Part shown: positions 1 through 8,754 of the stretch, one piece after another | Layout of the letters: each line of letters begins with the position of its first letter | Position numbering within the stretch: the stretch's first letter is position 1 | DNA from: Roseiarcus sp963767245 | GTDB taxonomy: Bacteria; Pseudomonadota; Alphaproteobacteria; Rhizobiales; Beijerinckiaceae | DNA: 64,000 bases | Direction of reading: 5' to 3' | Assembly: GCA_963767245.1 (NCBI GenBank) | Contig: CAVYDG010000015.1 | Location: forward strand, 1 to 64,000 | The notes under the pieces: generated by a model | The model's database searches: none | What the model was told of the DNA's origin: nothing | Seen by the model: only the letters and a program-made list of their open reading frames with translations | Made by a program: the position numbers and the translations under genes

Positions 1-210
1 TCGGGCGCTTCAATCTCAAGCTGTTGATCTGAAATCCGGCATGGCGAAACTCCAGATCGACGCTACACAGCCTTGGCGCGGACCCCACGATCATCGTCTC
101 GCAGTCGCCCCAATCCCTCCGGGCTGGCGTCCCATATGATCTCGCCCCGCCTACCGCCCTCGAAGGAAGTCGCGCGCGGTGCGGGGACTGACCCCGCGCG
201 CACGATTTAC

Positions 211-363
211 CTACCGGCCCACGAGCCACAAGACGACAAGCACAATCAGGACGATGCCGAGGACGCCGCCGAGACCGGCGCCGCCGTAGCGACCGTGTGC
301 ATAATACCCCCCGCCTCCCCCGAAAATGAGTATCAGGATTATGACAAGGAGAATTGTGCTCAT
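211..363 (-). CDS. small glycine-rich membrane protein (50 aa)
   Basis: A 50-residue protein that starts with the ATG at 363 and ends at TAG 211-213. It has a hydrophobic first helix (about residues 4-14, STILLVIILILIF), a glycine-rich GGGGGYYAHGRYGG loop and a second hydrophobic helix (about 33-48). This layout is familiar from very short alphaproteobacterial inner-membrane proteins of the DUF3309-like kind, whose function is unknown. The Shine-Dalgarno match (gccgaag) is weak. It lies just downstream of a broken csbD gene on the same strand, so the two may be co-transcribed as envelope or stress genes. The family link is from memory of the pattern, not from a search. Confidence 0.62.
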   Translation of the reverse strand: MSTILLVIILILIFGGGGGYYAHGRYGGAGLGGVLGIVLIVLVVLWLVGR

Positions 364-406
364 ACTTCGGCCTGTTGGCAGGTTAAAGTCGTCTGGAGCG
401 ACTGCT

Positions 407-592
407 TTACGGTTTCTTCGCCGCGTCGCGCACCGCGTCGCTCAGACCGCCGACGGCGTTTTAAATCTTGCCGACGGCCTTGTCGGTCTTGCCGTCGCTC
501 TGCAGCTTGGCATCGCCGATCGCCTTGCCGACGGCTTCTTCGCCGGCGCCTTTGAGTTCCTTGATCGAACCGGCAACTCTGTTCTTGTCCAT
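407..592 (-). pseudogene. CsbD-family stress protein with a premature stop
   Basis: ATG at 592 follows a good Shine-Dalgarno (ggagag). Residues MDKNRVAGSIKELKGAGEEA are a typical CsbD start; CsbD proteins are small soluble general-stress proteins of unknown mechanism. Translation stops after 43 residues at TAA 461-463. The same frame continues past it as NAVGGLSDAVRDAAKKP to TAA 407-409. The paralogue at 1507-1716 has Gln at the stop position (GAIQN), so one CAA to TAA change explains the break. The product is either a truncated 43-residue CsbD or a dead gene. The upstream region (about 600-715) closely resembles that of the paralogue, pointing to duplication including the promoter. Confidence 0.8.
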
Positions 593-690
593 AACTGCTC
601 TCCGTAGCGTGTTGCCGAAGACGCGTGACGGCTTTGCTGGTGAGCCATTCGCGTCTGGCATTCAGACGGTAGGGGAGAAATCCGAGAGAA

Positions 691-714
691 GGCAGCCTCG
701 GAAAGTACTTACTC
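691..714 (-). promoter_or_regulatory. recurrent upstream motif, copy 1 (csbD-like gene)
   Basis: GGCAGCCTCGGAAAGTAC plus ttactc, 99 bp upstream of the csbD-like start at 592. It is one of at least six copies in the first 11.4 kb, most placed 50-130 bp upstream of a minus-strand gene. Read on the gene strand it is GTACTTTCCGAGGCTGCC. It is not the GGAAC/CGTT pair of EcfG promoters. Its role as an operator or sigma-factor element is inference. Confidence 0.5.
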
Positions 715-827
715 GACAGGCCCAAGACACGACGCACTGCGCGACTATCCCGCCCCCGTTCCATTTGCGCCAAGCCGCTCTCGGGTCGGAACGCGAAGGC
801 GGGCGCGAAACGTGGTCCTCGTTGCGT

Positions 828-1370
828 TCACGGCAATGTACTCGAATGGCTCTCCTTGATTGCGTCGATCACCGATTGAGGGTCCGCCGGTCGAGCCATC
901 ACTTCGGCCAGTTCATCGACCCGATTGTGGAGGTGTGGGCTGTCGTGGCGAAGTTCCTCAAGTAGCGCGACCACCTTGGCGATCTTTTGCTCGCTCAAGA
1001 TCGTCAGCTCCAGATTGAGCAGCTCGCGGCGCTGGGTAAGGCGATCGTCGCCTCTCTGCGTGGTGAGGATCAGTATGACCAAATAGAGGGACGCTAGCGA
1101 CGATGCTCCCGCCAACCATGCAAAGGGGGGCGGGTCGGGCGCGCGATAGCCAAGCGCGAGGGCGAAGCAGTTCAGGCTCACCCAGCCGACTACGAAGGCG
1201 GTCAGCGTTGCGATGAAGCTGGCGCGGCCCAAAAGCGATGTGATGCGATCGACGGCGCGCTGATGGTGTGTGGCGTTCGCGCGGTGCTCGGCGTTGAGCC
1301 CGGCAATCGACTCGATGGTCTCCTCAATATGGAGCGGAAGGATCGATGATACGGCGTCCGCTTCAGGCAC
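828..1370 (-). CDS. DUF1003 family inner-membrane protein
   Basis: 180 residues; starts at GTG 1370 behind gaggag. The DUF1003 pattern is clear: a charged N-terminal part (VDRITSLLGRASFI), two membrane helices (about 52-74 and 83-104) and the conserved LYLVILILTTQRGDDR segment, followed by a long amphipathic C-terminal helix. The function is unknown; the family is often found with stress genes. It lies downstream of a csbD gene (1507-1716) and a short hydrophobic ORF on the same strand, probably one transcript from the motif-bearing promoter region near 1817-1840. Confidence 0.82.
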   Translation of the reverse strand: MPEADAVSSILPLHIEETIESIAGLNAEHRANATHHQRAVDRITSLLGRASFIATLTAFVVGWVSLNCFALALGYRAPDPPPFAWLAGASSLASLYLVILILTTQRGDDRLTQRRELLNLELTILSEQKIAKVVALLEELRHDSPHLHNRVDELAEVMARPADPQSVIDAIKESHSSTLP

Positions 1371-1408
1371 TTGCGCTCCTCTGACGCGGAACCGCGCGTC
1401 GCGGCAGA

Positions 1409-1486
1409 TCAGGATCGCGGACTCCGCGCGTAGTGGCCGCCGCCCAGGAGAATAGCCAACAATATGATGGGCAAAATCGCGCTCAT
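1409..1486 (-). CDS. possible 25-aa hydrophobic peptide
   Basis: ATG 1486 to TGA 1409-1411 encodes one hydrophobic helix (SAILPIILLAILLGGG) and a short basic tail. It sits between csbD (1507-1716) and the DUF1003 gene (start 1370), all on the minus strand with short gaps. The start resembles the peptide at 211-363 but the glycine-rich part is cut short, so it may be a truncated relative. The Shine-Dalgarno is weak. No family assigned. Confidence 0.35.
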   Translation of the reverse strand: MSAILPIILLAILLGGGHYARSPRS

Positions 1487-1506
1487 GGCCCGCAGTCCCG
1501 CCCGTT

Positions 1507-1716
1507 TCAGCTCGCTACGAGGAGGCCCGCGGACTTCATGGCTTCCGCGTCGCGCACCGCGTCGTTCAAGCCGCTACCATAATTCTGAATCGCGCCGGCG
1601 GCCTTGTCGGCCTCGCCCTCACTCTGCAACTTGGCGTCGCTCACAACCCACCCAATGGCGTCTTTCGCGGCGCCTTTGACTTCCTCAATCGAACCGGCGG
1701 CTCTATTCTCATCCAT
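1507..1716 (-). CDS. CsbD-family stress protein
   Basis: 69 residues from ATG 1716, preceded by gagaggc. MDENRAAGSIEEVKGAAKDA and the GAIQNYGSGLNDAVRDA tail are the CsbD repeat layout: charged, soluble, predicted helical. CsbD proteins are induced by general stress in many bacteria, but their biochemistry is unknown. It is the intact copy of the broken gene at 407-592, and both share conserved upstream DNA that includes the recurrent motif about 100 bp before the start. The C-terminus (EAMKSAGLLVAS) diverges from the usual AAKK ending. Confidence 0.87.
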   Translation of the reverse strand: MDENRAAGSIEEVKGAAKDAIGWVVSDAKLQSEGEADKAAGAIQNYGSGLNDAVRDAEAMKSAGLLVAS

Positions 1717-1816
1717 GGCGGGGCCTCTCCTTGTGTATCGCCGAGACGCACGACGGCGAGTGCATCCAGGCCATTCGCGTCTGGAACTGGGACATTAGGG
1801 GAGAGGTCTGAGAGCA

Positions 1817-1840
1817 GGCAGCCTCGGAAACTACTTACTC
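1817..1840 (-). promoter_or_regulatory. recurrent upstream motif, copy 2 (csbD)
   Basis: GGCAGCCTCGGAAACTAC plus ttactc, 101 bp upstream of the intact csbD start. It is nearly identical to copy 1 (one substitution in 24 bp), and flanking similarity extends towards the gene (gccattcgcgtctgg, tagggga). The function is inferred only from recurrence and position. Confidence 0.5.
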
Positions 1841-2712
1841 CGGGCTGCGCACGTCCGCGGCGCAGGATTGAGAGATCAAATCGGATGACGGCGAGGCGCC
1901 GCGGCGTCCGACAATCCCGCCCCTGCTCTCGCCAAGCCCGATCAAGTTTGTCGAAAGGGCATCGAGCCTGGCCGGAGGCTCGCGGGATTCAGGAACGCGA
2001 GCGGGACAATGCCGGACGGTTTGCGCGCCGGCTTGGAACGATCATGGCTCGGCGGCGGCACGTTCGCGCAGGCGTGCAATGCAGCTTCACCGCGCCCCTC
2101 GGCCGGCGCGGACTCGCTTGTTACGGCTCTCATCGCGGAACATACCGGCGACTTGATCGTCGAAATTGACCTGACGAGGATCGGCCCTGTTTCCCGGGCG
2201 CTCCCGTTTGGAAGCGATCCGCCTCGATCAGCGCCGCTGAGGGCCGCGGCCCTGAGAACAGCGCAGACGATGGCCGCTGAAAAGATCGATCGCAGTAGAA
2301 CGGAGCTTCCTCTTTGCATTGGTCTATCCGCTTGCGTGGCCGAACTCGGGCCTTCAACGTCGCGCGTGACAATTCGGAATTCCGCGTATGCCTTCTGGCT
2401 GTTTCGCACTTGGACGCCGCCGAACTCGAAGAAACAAGCCTCGGAAATCACTCAGGCCACGCGCCGAGGGCGTCGCAGTTTCCGACGAACGTCGCCAACG
2501 CTTTCGATGCCATCGAGCAACCAAGCAGATCTGCCAGCTGCTATGCCTTCCTCCACTCATGTGACGATCAGACCCATATTGAACCTTGGGCCCCCAGCCG
2601 CGCGCGAGGCCGAACCCGGCGGTTTGGTTCTGGGCCAGTTTGATTAACGCGCGGCCCTCTGCCGGCAGGTTCAACAAATGGCGCTTATGGCCGAAATGTG
2701 CGACCATAGAGA
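1841..2712. other. no convincing gene
   Basis: Several overlapping reading frames of 80-212 codons exist on both strands, but none resembles a known family, none has a clear ribosome binding site, and their residue composition looks like shadow coding. A weak copy of the recurrent motif (aagcctcggaaatcactc, about 2436-2454) is present. The stretch may be decayed coding sequence. Confidence 0.45.
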
Positions 2713-3036
2713 ATGGTCAAAAAAGAACGCCGAACGCCTCCGACGTCGGGAGAAAGCGTGGCCAACGCTCTAAACCGCTGGGACGAGGATGGCGGCGCGG
2801 CGGCCACGCTCTGGCCTTTGCCCTATGAGACCAGCGACTTATTGGACGTGGAGCGCCGCGTTCTCGAATGCCTCGGGGCGGCGCTTGTCACCGAATGGAA
2901 TGGTCTGCCCACAGACCTTCAGCGAAGACTCTTCGAGCACGCTGCGTCCGGCGCATCACGCGACACTGCCCAATTGAAGTCGCGGATCGCCCGCTTCCTG
3001 CACGATCATAAAGACGCCGCTTCCGACTCGCGCTAA
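2713..3036 (+). CDS. conserved hypothetical protein, 107 aa
   Basis: A soluble 107-residue protein. The first part (ESVANALNRWDEDGG) and the C-terminal part (DLQRRLFEHA, LKSRIARFLHDHKD) recall a short protein often seen in Methylobacterium and Bradyrhizobium relatives; its function is unknown. It is predicted mostly helical, with no signal peptide or membrane segment. The start is taken at ATG 2713; no strong Shine-Dalgarno is visible. It has no obvious operon partner. Confidence 0.6.
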   Translation: MVKKERRTPPTSGESVANALNRWDEDGGAAATLWPLPYETSDLLDVERRVLECLGAALVTEWNGLPTDLQRRLFEHAASGASRDTAQLKSRIARFLHDHKDAASDSR

Positions 3037-3221
3037 GGTCGTGCATTTCCCGGTCATTCCAGATACGCGTCGGCACGTTTGCTTTGCGCTCAGGACAGCC
3101 CCATTTTTACATTCCTTTTTCGATCCAAGCCTGCCGCAACACAGACCGCGCCACGTGGCCATAGGCGTCTAATCTTCGGGCCGAACCACCCACACAAGAC
3201 GACCGGCATTCGACCTGGTCG

Positions 3222-3434
3222 CTAGCAACCGATGTGCAGCGAAAAAGTGCTCCGTTCCTCACGATCTTGGGGAGGATAGGGCGTCATTTGCGCCTTATTT
3301 TGCTGGTCGTCGTATGAAGCGGTCCCGCTCATAGCGCGATCGCCATCGGGGACACGCCCCGGCTCCGCGCTCCGCGCGGGGACGATCGTGCGGGTGAGTC
3401 GCTTCAAACCTTCTGCGATTTGATTCCAGTCCAT
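3222..3434 (-). CDS. small hypothetical protein, 70 aa
   Basis: ATG 3434 lies 5 bp behind a perfect aggagg, which argues for real translation. The first residues MDWNQIAEGLKRLTR recall the MDWN start of CsbD-like proteins, but the rest (proline, serine and glutamine rich) does not fit that family. A copy of the recurrent motif lies 53 bp upstream, as at the true csbD genes. It could be a diverged or frameshifted CsbD relative. Confidence 0.42.
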   Translation of the reverse strand: MDWNQIAEGLKRLTRTIVPARSAEPGRVPDGDRAMSGTASYDDQQNKAQMTPYPPQDREERSTFSLHIGC

Positions 3435-3486
3435 GCACGCCTCCTGCATCGCACATGACCAATTGAGACGGCGGTACCTAGCCGCG

Positions 3487-3510
3487 CCAGACTCGGAATC
3501 TACGCATACG
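3487..3510 (-). promoter_or_regulatory. recurrent upstream motif, copy 3
   Basis: GCCAGACTCGGAATCTACGC, 53 bp upstream of the 70-aa ORF starting at 3434. The core cGGAatCTACgcat matches the other copies, with the same base change (at for aa) as copy 4 at 7083. Confidence 0.4.
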
Positions 3511-3655
3511 GCTGCTTTCGCTACAGTGATATTGCTTCCCGCAAATCAGGTGAAAGGCGAATTGTGGTCGGGCGGATCGCTGCGCAGTGTCGACCATTCC
3601 AGCAGTACTCCCGGCGCGATTACCGGCTAAACCGGGTCGACGAACGACCTCGCGT

Positions 3656-6080
3656 TCATTGCGGCGCGCCCCATCGCCAGTTCCTGATCTCCGGCAAGTC
3701 CTCGCCGTGCTCGTCGATGTAGTGCTTGTGCTCGATGAGCTTGTCGCGCATCGCCTGTTTCAAATAGGCGCCCTTGCTGCCGAGACGCGGTAGTTTATCG
3801 ACGACATCTTGCACCAGATGGAAGCGATCGATGTCGTTTTGCACCCGCATGTCAAACGCCGTGGTGATTGTGCCCTCTTCTTTGTAACCCCGGACATGGA
3901 GGTTCCGGTTGGTCCGGCGATAGGTCAGCCCATGGACGAGCGACGGATAGCCGTGAAAATTGAATATGATTGGCCGATCCCTGGTGAAGAGCGAGTCGTA
4001 GTCGGTCTCGCTCAGTCCATGCGGATGCTCCGCGCAGGGCTGGAGTCGCATCAGATCGACAACATTGATGACCCGAATTTTCAAATCGGGCAGATGTTCG
4101 CGCAGGATCGATACGGCCGCCAGAACCTCGAGCGTCGGGGTGTCGCCGCAGCAGGCCATCACGACATCCGGTTCCGCGTCTTGGTCGTTGCTCGCCCATT
4201 GCCAGATGCCGATTCCCTCGGTGCAATGAACGACGGCTTGCTCCATGGTGAGCCACTGCGGCAGCGCGTGCTTGCCCGCCACGACGACGTTGACGTAGTG
4301 CCGAGTGCGCAGGCAATGGTCGAACACCGACAATAGGCAATTGGCGTCCGGCGGCAGATAGACCCGAACGATGTCCGCCTTCTTGTTGATCACGTGATCG
4401 AGGAAGCCGGGGTCCTGATGGGTGAAGCCATTGTGGTCCTGCTGCCAGACGTGCGACGCGAGGAGGTAATTCAACGACGCGATCTTGCGACGCCACGGCA
4501 GTTCAAGCGTGACCTTCAACCATTTCGCATGCTGGCTGAACATCAAATCGACGATGCGGATAAAGGCCTCATAACTGTTGAACAGGCCGTGCCGCCCCGT
4601 CAGGAGATAGCCCTCAAGCCATCCCTCGCATTGATGCTCGCTGAGCATGGAATCCAGGACGCGGCCCTGAGGCGCGAGAAACTCATCGTCGTCGACTTTG
4701 CGGGCGTCCCATTGGCGATTGGTGACCTCAAAGACGTCGCCGAGAAGATTGGAAAGCGTCTCGTCCGGACCGAAGATGCGGAAGTTGCGCTTGTCCTCGT
4801 TGAGGCGCGTCACATCGCGAAGGAATTTGCCCAGCACCAAGGTGTCTTGCGCGCTCACGGCGCCCGGGGCAGCGGACCGCGACCGCATGGTCGCGGAAGT
4901 CCGGCATTTGCAAATCGTGCAGGAGAATTCCGCCGTTGGCGTGCGGATTGGCTCCCATCCGGCGGGCGCCCTTCGGCGCGAGCTCGGCGAGCTCGGCTCT
5001 TAGCGTTCCGTTCGCATCGAAGAGTTCTTCCGCTTTGTAGCTCTTCATCCAGCTTTCGAAGAGCTTGACATGGTCGGGATGCCCGGCGTCGACGAGCAGG
5101 GGAACCTGATGCGCCCGAAACGTGCCCTCGATCTTCAAGCCGTCGACGATCTTCGGCCCGGTCCAGCCCTTGGGCGAACGCAGGACGATCATCGGCCAGC
5201 GCGGCCGCGCGGGGTCTTTGTTCTCTCGCGCTCTCTTCTGGATTGCGTGGATCTGGGCGATGGCTTTTTCGACCGTCGCCGCCATCAGTCGGTGCATCGT
5301 CTCAGGATCGTCGCCCTCGACGAAGAGCGGCGTCCACCCGCAGCCGAGGAAGAACTGTTCCAATTCCTCGTGCTCGATGCGGGCGAGGACCGTCGGGTTG
5401 CTGATCTTGAATCCGTTGAGGTGCAGGATCGGCAGAACCGCGCCGTCCGTGATCGGATCCAGGAATTTGTTGGACTGCCAAGCGGTCGCCAACGGGCCCG
5501 TTTCGGCCTCGCCGTCGCCGACGATGCACGCGACGATGAGCCCCGGATTGTCGAACGCGGCGCCGAAGGCGTGGCTCAGCGAATATCCGAGCTCGCCGCC
5601 CTCGTGAATGGAGCCGGGCGTGGTCGGCGCGACATGGCTCGAAATCCCGCCAGGAAACGAGAATTGTTTGAACAGCCGCTTCATTCCGGCTTCGTCCTGG
5701 CTGATGTCGGGATAGATTTCGCTGTAGCTGCCCTCGAGATAGGTGTTGGCGACCAGAGCCGGCCCGCCATGGCCTGGACCGGCGATGTAGATCATGTCGA
5801 GATCATTGAGGCGGATCGCCCGGTTCAAATGGACGTAGATGAAATTCTGCCCCGGCGTCGTTCCCCAATGCCCGACCACGAGCGGCTTGACATGCGCCAG
5901 CGTCAGAGGCTCGCGCAGCATCGGATTTGCGTAGAGGTAGATCTGACCAACCGAGAGGTAGTTGGCGGCGCGCCAGTAGGCGTCGAGCTGCTGGCATTCC
6001 TGTGCGTCCAATGCCCCCTGCCCCTTTGCAGAGGAGTCCTCGGGGATGGGCACGTCTCGCGGTAAAACGGGAACGTTCAT
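3656..6080 (-). pseudogene. xfp: phosphoketolase, single frameshift
   Basis: Two frames together give a full xylulose-5-phosphate/fructose-6-phosphate phosphoketolase of about 807 residues, the normal length. This thiamine-diphosphate enzyme splits ketose phosphates with phosphate to give acetyl phosphate. The N-terminal frame (start 6080) shows GHWGTTPGQNF (about 70-80), GPGHGGPALVANTYLEG (about 101) and GDGEAETGPLA (about 188). The C-terminal frame (to 3656) runs VLGKFLRDV to LPEIRNWRWG. The frames meet at a GGGG run, 4866-4869; removing one base restores VRCPGAVSAQDT across the join. No other damage is visible, so a sequencing error or a very recent mutation is likely. It lies 36 bp downstream of the SPFH gene on the same strand. 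Confidence 0.9.
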
Positions 6081-6116
6081 GTCGTTATGCCTCTCGCTGC
6101 GCTACGGAAATGGCGT

Positions 6117-6951
6117 TCAATGTTCCAAGGGACTTTCCAAGGCGGCTGCCGCTTTGTCCGACCCGTTGGGGCGCGGCATCGAACGATCCGCTTTCTCGAT
6201 GATCTCGAGGAAGGGCTTCATGATGTCGATCGGCATGGGAAAGACGACAGTCGAATTCTGTTCGGCGCCGATTTCGGTCAACGTCTGGAGGTAGCGGAGC
6301 TGCATAGCCGCGGGAATGCTGCCGAGGATCTTGGCGGCGTTGACGAGCGTCTGCGAGGCTTGGAACTCCGCCTCGGCGTGGATCACTTTGGCGCGCCGGT
6401 CACGTTCGGCCTCGGCCTGCTTGGCGATCGCTCGCACCATGTTTTCGGTGAGTTCGACGGTTCTGATCTCGACATTGCTGACCTTGATGCCCCAGGTCTC
6501 CGTTTGAGCGTCCAGAATGCTCTGCACGTCGGCGCTGAGCTTCTTGCGCTCGGAGAGCATTTCGTCGAGCTCATGTTGGCCGAGCACGGCGCGCAAGGTT
6601 GTTTGGGCCAGCATGTTCGTGGCCGGCAGATAGTTCTGGACCTTGATGATCGCGCGTTCGGGATTGACGACGTTGAAATAGAGCACCGCGTCGACTTTCA
6701 TCGAAACATTGTCGTGGGAGATGACGTCCTGGCTGGGGATTTCAATGACTTGAATGCGCAAGTCCACCCGCACCATCTCCTGAATGAAGGGCGCCAGCAG
6801 GACGAGACCTGGGCCCTTGACCCGTCTCAAAGCGGCCCAAGGTGAAGACGACGGCCCGTTCGTATTCCCGCAGGATGCGAATGGAAGCCGACAGGCAGAC
6901 GACGATGGCAAAAAGGACGAAGAAGATGAGAAAGGCTTCAATGGAAAACAT
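6117..6951 (-). pseudogene. SPFH/band-7 (stomatin/slipin-like) membrane protein, single frameshift
   Basis: ATG 6951 opens with an N-terminal membrane helix (FSIEAFLIFFVLFAIVVCL), then SIRILREYERAVVFTLGRF, the classic slipin start. The frame then shifts, and KGPGLVLLAPFIQEMVRVDL to the end (6117) carries the rest of the band-7 domain and its helical C-terminus. Removing one base from CCC 6821-6823 gives a continuous 277-residue protein of the usual length. Slipins form membrane microdomain scaffolds, often paired with an NfeD protease partner that is absent here. The phosphoketolase gene follows 36 bp downstream. Two recurrent-motif copies lie upstream (7083 and 7236). Confidence 0.85.
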
Positions 6952-7082
6952 GACCGAAGGTCCTTCCTCTGATCGGTCCACCGTCGGAGCGGCCTGCTCA
7001 ATCGCGCTAGGTGTCGTCACGATCCGAAGCGGCGCAGGGTTTCTGCGCGGAGGTCCGAGCTAGCCATAACGTTTGGCGCGGA

Positions 7083-7106
7083 GGCAGCCTCGGATTCTAC
7101 TCATGA
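7083..7106 (-). promoter_or_regulatory. recurrent upstream motif, copy 4 (SPFH-phosphoketolase)
   Basis: GGCAGCCTCGGATTCTAC plus tcatg, 132 bp upstream of the SPFH start at 6951. The first twelve bases are identical to copies 1 and 2. It would control the SPFH gene and, by read-through, the phosphoketolase. Confidence 0.45.
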
Positions 7107-7235
7107 AATGATCGCGCTTTGGGAGGAATGAGCGCAGGCGTGAAAAGGGGCGGTATCCCAGCACCGACCCTTGCGATAGATCATTGAAACGGATTTTTGG
7201 AATTCCTCGGCATTACCGCGAGATTGACCGCCGAT

Positions 7236-7259
7236 GGCAGCCTTGGAAACTACCTATGC
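7236..7259. promoter_or_regulatory. recurrent upstream motif, copy 5 (GH144-like gene)
   Basis: GGCAGCCTTGGAAACTAC plus ctatgc. It lies 13 bp before the GTG start at 7272 of the plus-strand glycoamylase-like gene and about 285 bp upstream of the SPFH gene, so the controlled gene is uncertain. Its presence inside the longer possible ORF (from 7197) favours the later start. Confidence 0.4.
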
Positions 7260-7271
7260 GGAGCTTCAATC

Positions 7272-8615
7272 GTGAATGATCACGCGCTCAGTTCTGACTT
7301 CCTGGACGGGTTGCAGCGCGAGACGTTCGATTATTTCGTTCACGAAGCGAACCCGCTTAACGGACTTATCGCAGATAAAACCCAGCCCGGATCACCAGCG
7401 AGCATCGCTGCTGTTGGGTTTGCTCTCTCCTCCTATCCCGTCGGCGTGGAGCGCGGATTCATGCCCCGTGCGGACGCAATCGCGCGGAGTCTAGCGACTT
7501 TGCGCTTTTTCCACACTAGCGACCAGAGCGCTGGCGTCGACGCGACCGGATACAAAGGCTTCTACTACCACTTTCTAGACATGGCGAGCGGAAGGCGGGT
7601 CTGGAAATGCGAGTTGTCGACGATCGACAGCGCCATCTTGCTTGCCGGCATGTTGACCATCGCTGCGTACTTCTGCGGCGATGGCGAAGACGAACGCGAA
7701 ATCCGCGTTCTGGCCGACGCACTCTACCTGCGCGCGGATTGGAACTGGGCGCGCAATGGCGGCTTAACAGTGACCCATGGCTGGAAGCCCGAGAGCGGCT
7801 TTCTCCGCTACCGCTGGCAGGGTTATTGCGAGGCGATGATTCTCTATCTGCTCGGTTTGGGCTCGCCGACGCATCCGCTGCCTCGCGAAAGCTGGGCGCG
7901 ATGGACCTCCACTTACGATTGGCGGACCATCTACGATTACGAGCTTCTCTACGCGGGCCCGCTCTTCATTCACCAATTCTCGCATATTTGGATCGATTTC
8001 CGAGAAATTCAGGACGACTTTATGCGCGGCAAAGGCATCGATTATTTCGAGAACAGCCGCCGCGCGACCCACGTCCAGCGGGGGTACACGATGGACAATC
8101 CCTCTGACTTCCGCGCCTACGACGAAAACTCTTGGGGATTTACAGCGAGCGATGGTCCCGGGCCGGCGACTTACATGATAAATGGAATAAAGAGGCGCTT
8201 CTTCGGCTATAAAGCTCGGGGCGCGCCTTACGGCCCTGACGATGGCAGCATTGCTCCCTGGGCGGTTGCTGCCTCTCTCCCCTTCGCGCCCGAGATCGTG
8301 CAGCCGTCGCTGACGCATTTCGAGACGTTGGAGCTGCGCGAGAACGACGGCTATGGCTTCAAAGCCACATTCAACGCCACCATGGCGGAGAGGTCCGGTT
8401 CTTCGCGCCCATGGGTATCGCCGTTCCACTTCGGAATTAACCAGGGGCCGATGCTGTTGATGCTCGAGAACTACCGTACCGGCCTCGTTTGGAATCTCAT
8501 CCGCCGTCGATGCGCCTATCTTGTCGTTGGGCTTCGCCGCGCGGGCTTTTCCGGGGGTTGGCTCGGAGCCGAAAACTTGGCGGCGGAGACGGATAGAGAG
8601 TGCAGCCACCTCTAG
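7272..8615 (+). CDS. glycoamylase-like / GH144-type glucan hydrolase
   Basis: About 447 residues from GTG 7272 (GCGGAG seven bases before it); an upstream ATG at 7197 would add 25 residues and is less likely. Family signatures of the glycoamylase-like domain (Pfam PF10091; relatives include GH144 endo-beta-1,2-glucanases and the C-terminal part of cyclic glucan synthases) are clear: LQRETFDYFVHEANP, SIAAVGFALSSYPVGVERG, GYKGFYYHFLDM, ELSTIDSAILLAG and QFSHIWIDFR. No signal peptide is visible, so it may act in the cytoplasm or be exported another way. Beta-1,2-glucan turnover is plausible, since Hyphomicrobiales make such glucans in response to osmotic conditions. The C-terminus (about 400 on) is arginine-rich and may be altered. 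Confidence 0.8.
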   Translation: MNDHALSSDFLDGLQRETFDYFVHEANPLNGLIADKTQPGSPASIAAVGFALSSYPVGVERGFMPRADAIARSLATLRFFHTSDQSAGVDATGYKGFYYHFLDMASGRRVWKCELSTIDSAILLAGMLTIAAYFCGDGEDEREIRVLADALYLRADWNWARNGGLTVTHGWKPESGFLRYRWQGYCEAMILYLLGLGSPTHPLPRESWARWTSTYDWRTIYDYELLYAGPLFIHQFSHIWIDFREIQDDFMRGKGIDYFENSRRATHVQRGYTMDNPSDFRAYDENSWGFTASDGPGPATYMINGIKRRFFGYKARGAPYGPDDGSIAPWAVAASLPFAPEIVQPSLTHFETLELRENDGYGFKATFNATMAERSGSSRPWVSPFHFGINQGPMLLMLENYRTGLVWNLIRRRCAYLVVGLRRAGFSGGWLGAENLAAETDRECSHL

Positions 8616-8754
8616 CTCGCACTACCCCCGGCGTCGCCGCAAATGATCGCGACGTCGACGATCTCATGCAACTGGACGGGAAGCGTCCCCATCTCGGCAT
8701 CACGATCTGCTCTCGGCAAGCGCGCCATTGAGATCGCGGATGGATTGGATCCTT

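Noticed and set aside
691..1840. EcfG-type (GGAAC-N16-CGTT) promoters for the csbD genes
   Set aside because: Expected from other alphaproteobacteria but no matching pair with proper spacing is present on the gene strand.
2009..2647. 212-codon plus and 169-codon minus frames in the 1.8-2.7 kb gap
   Set aside because: They overlap each other, lack ribosome sites and look like non-coding translation; no family seen.
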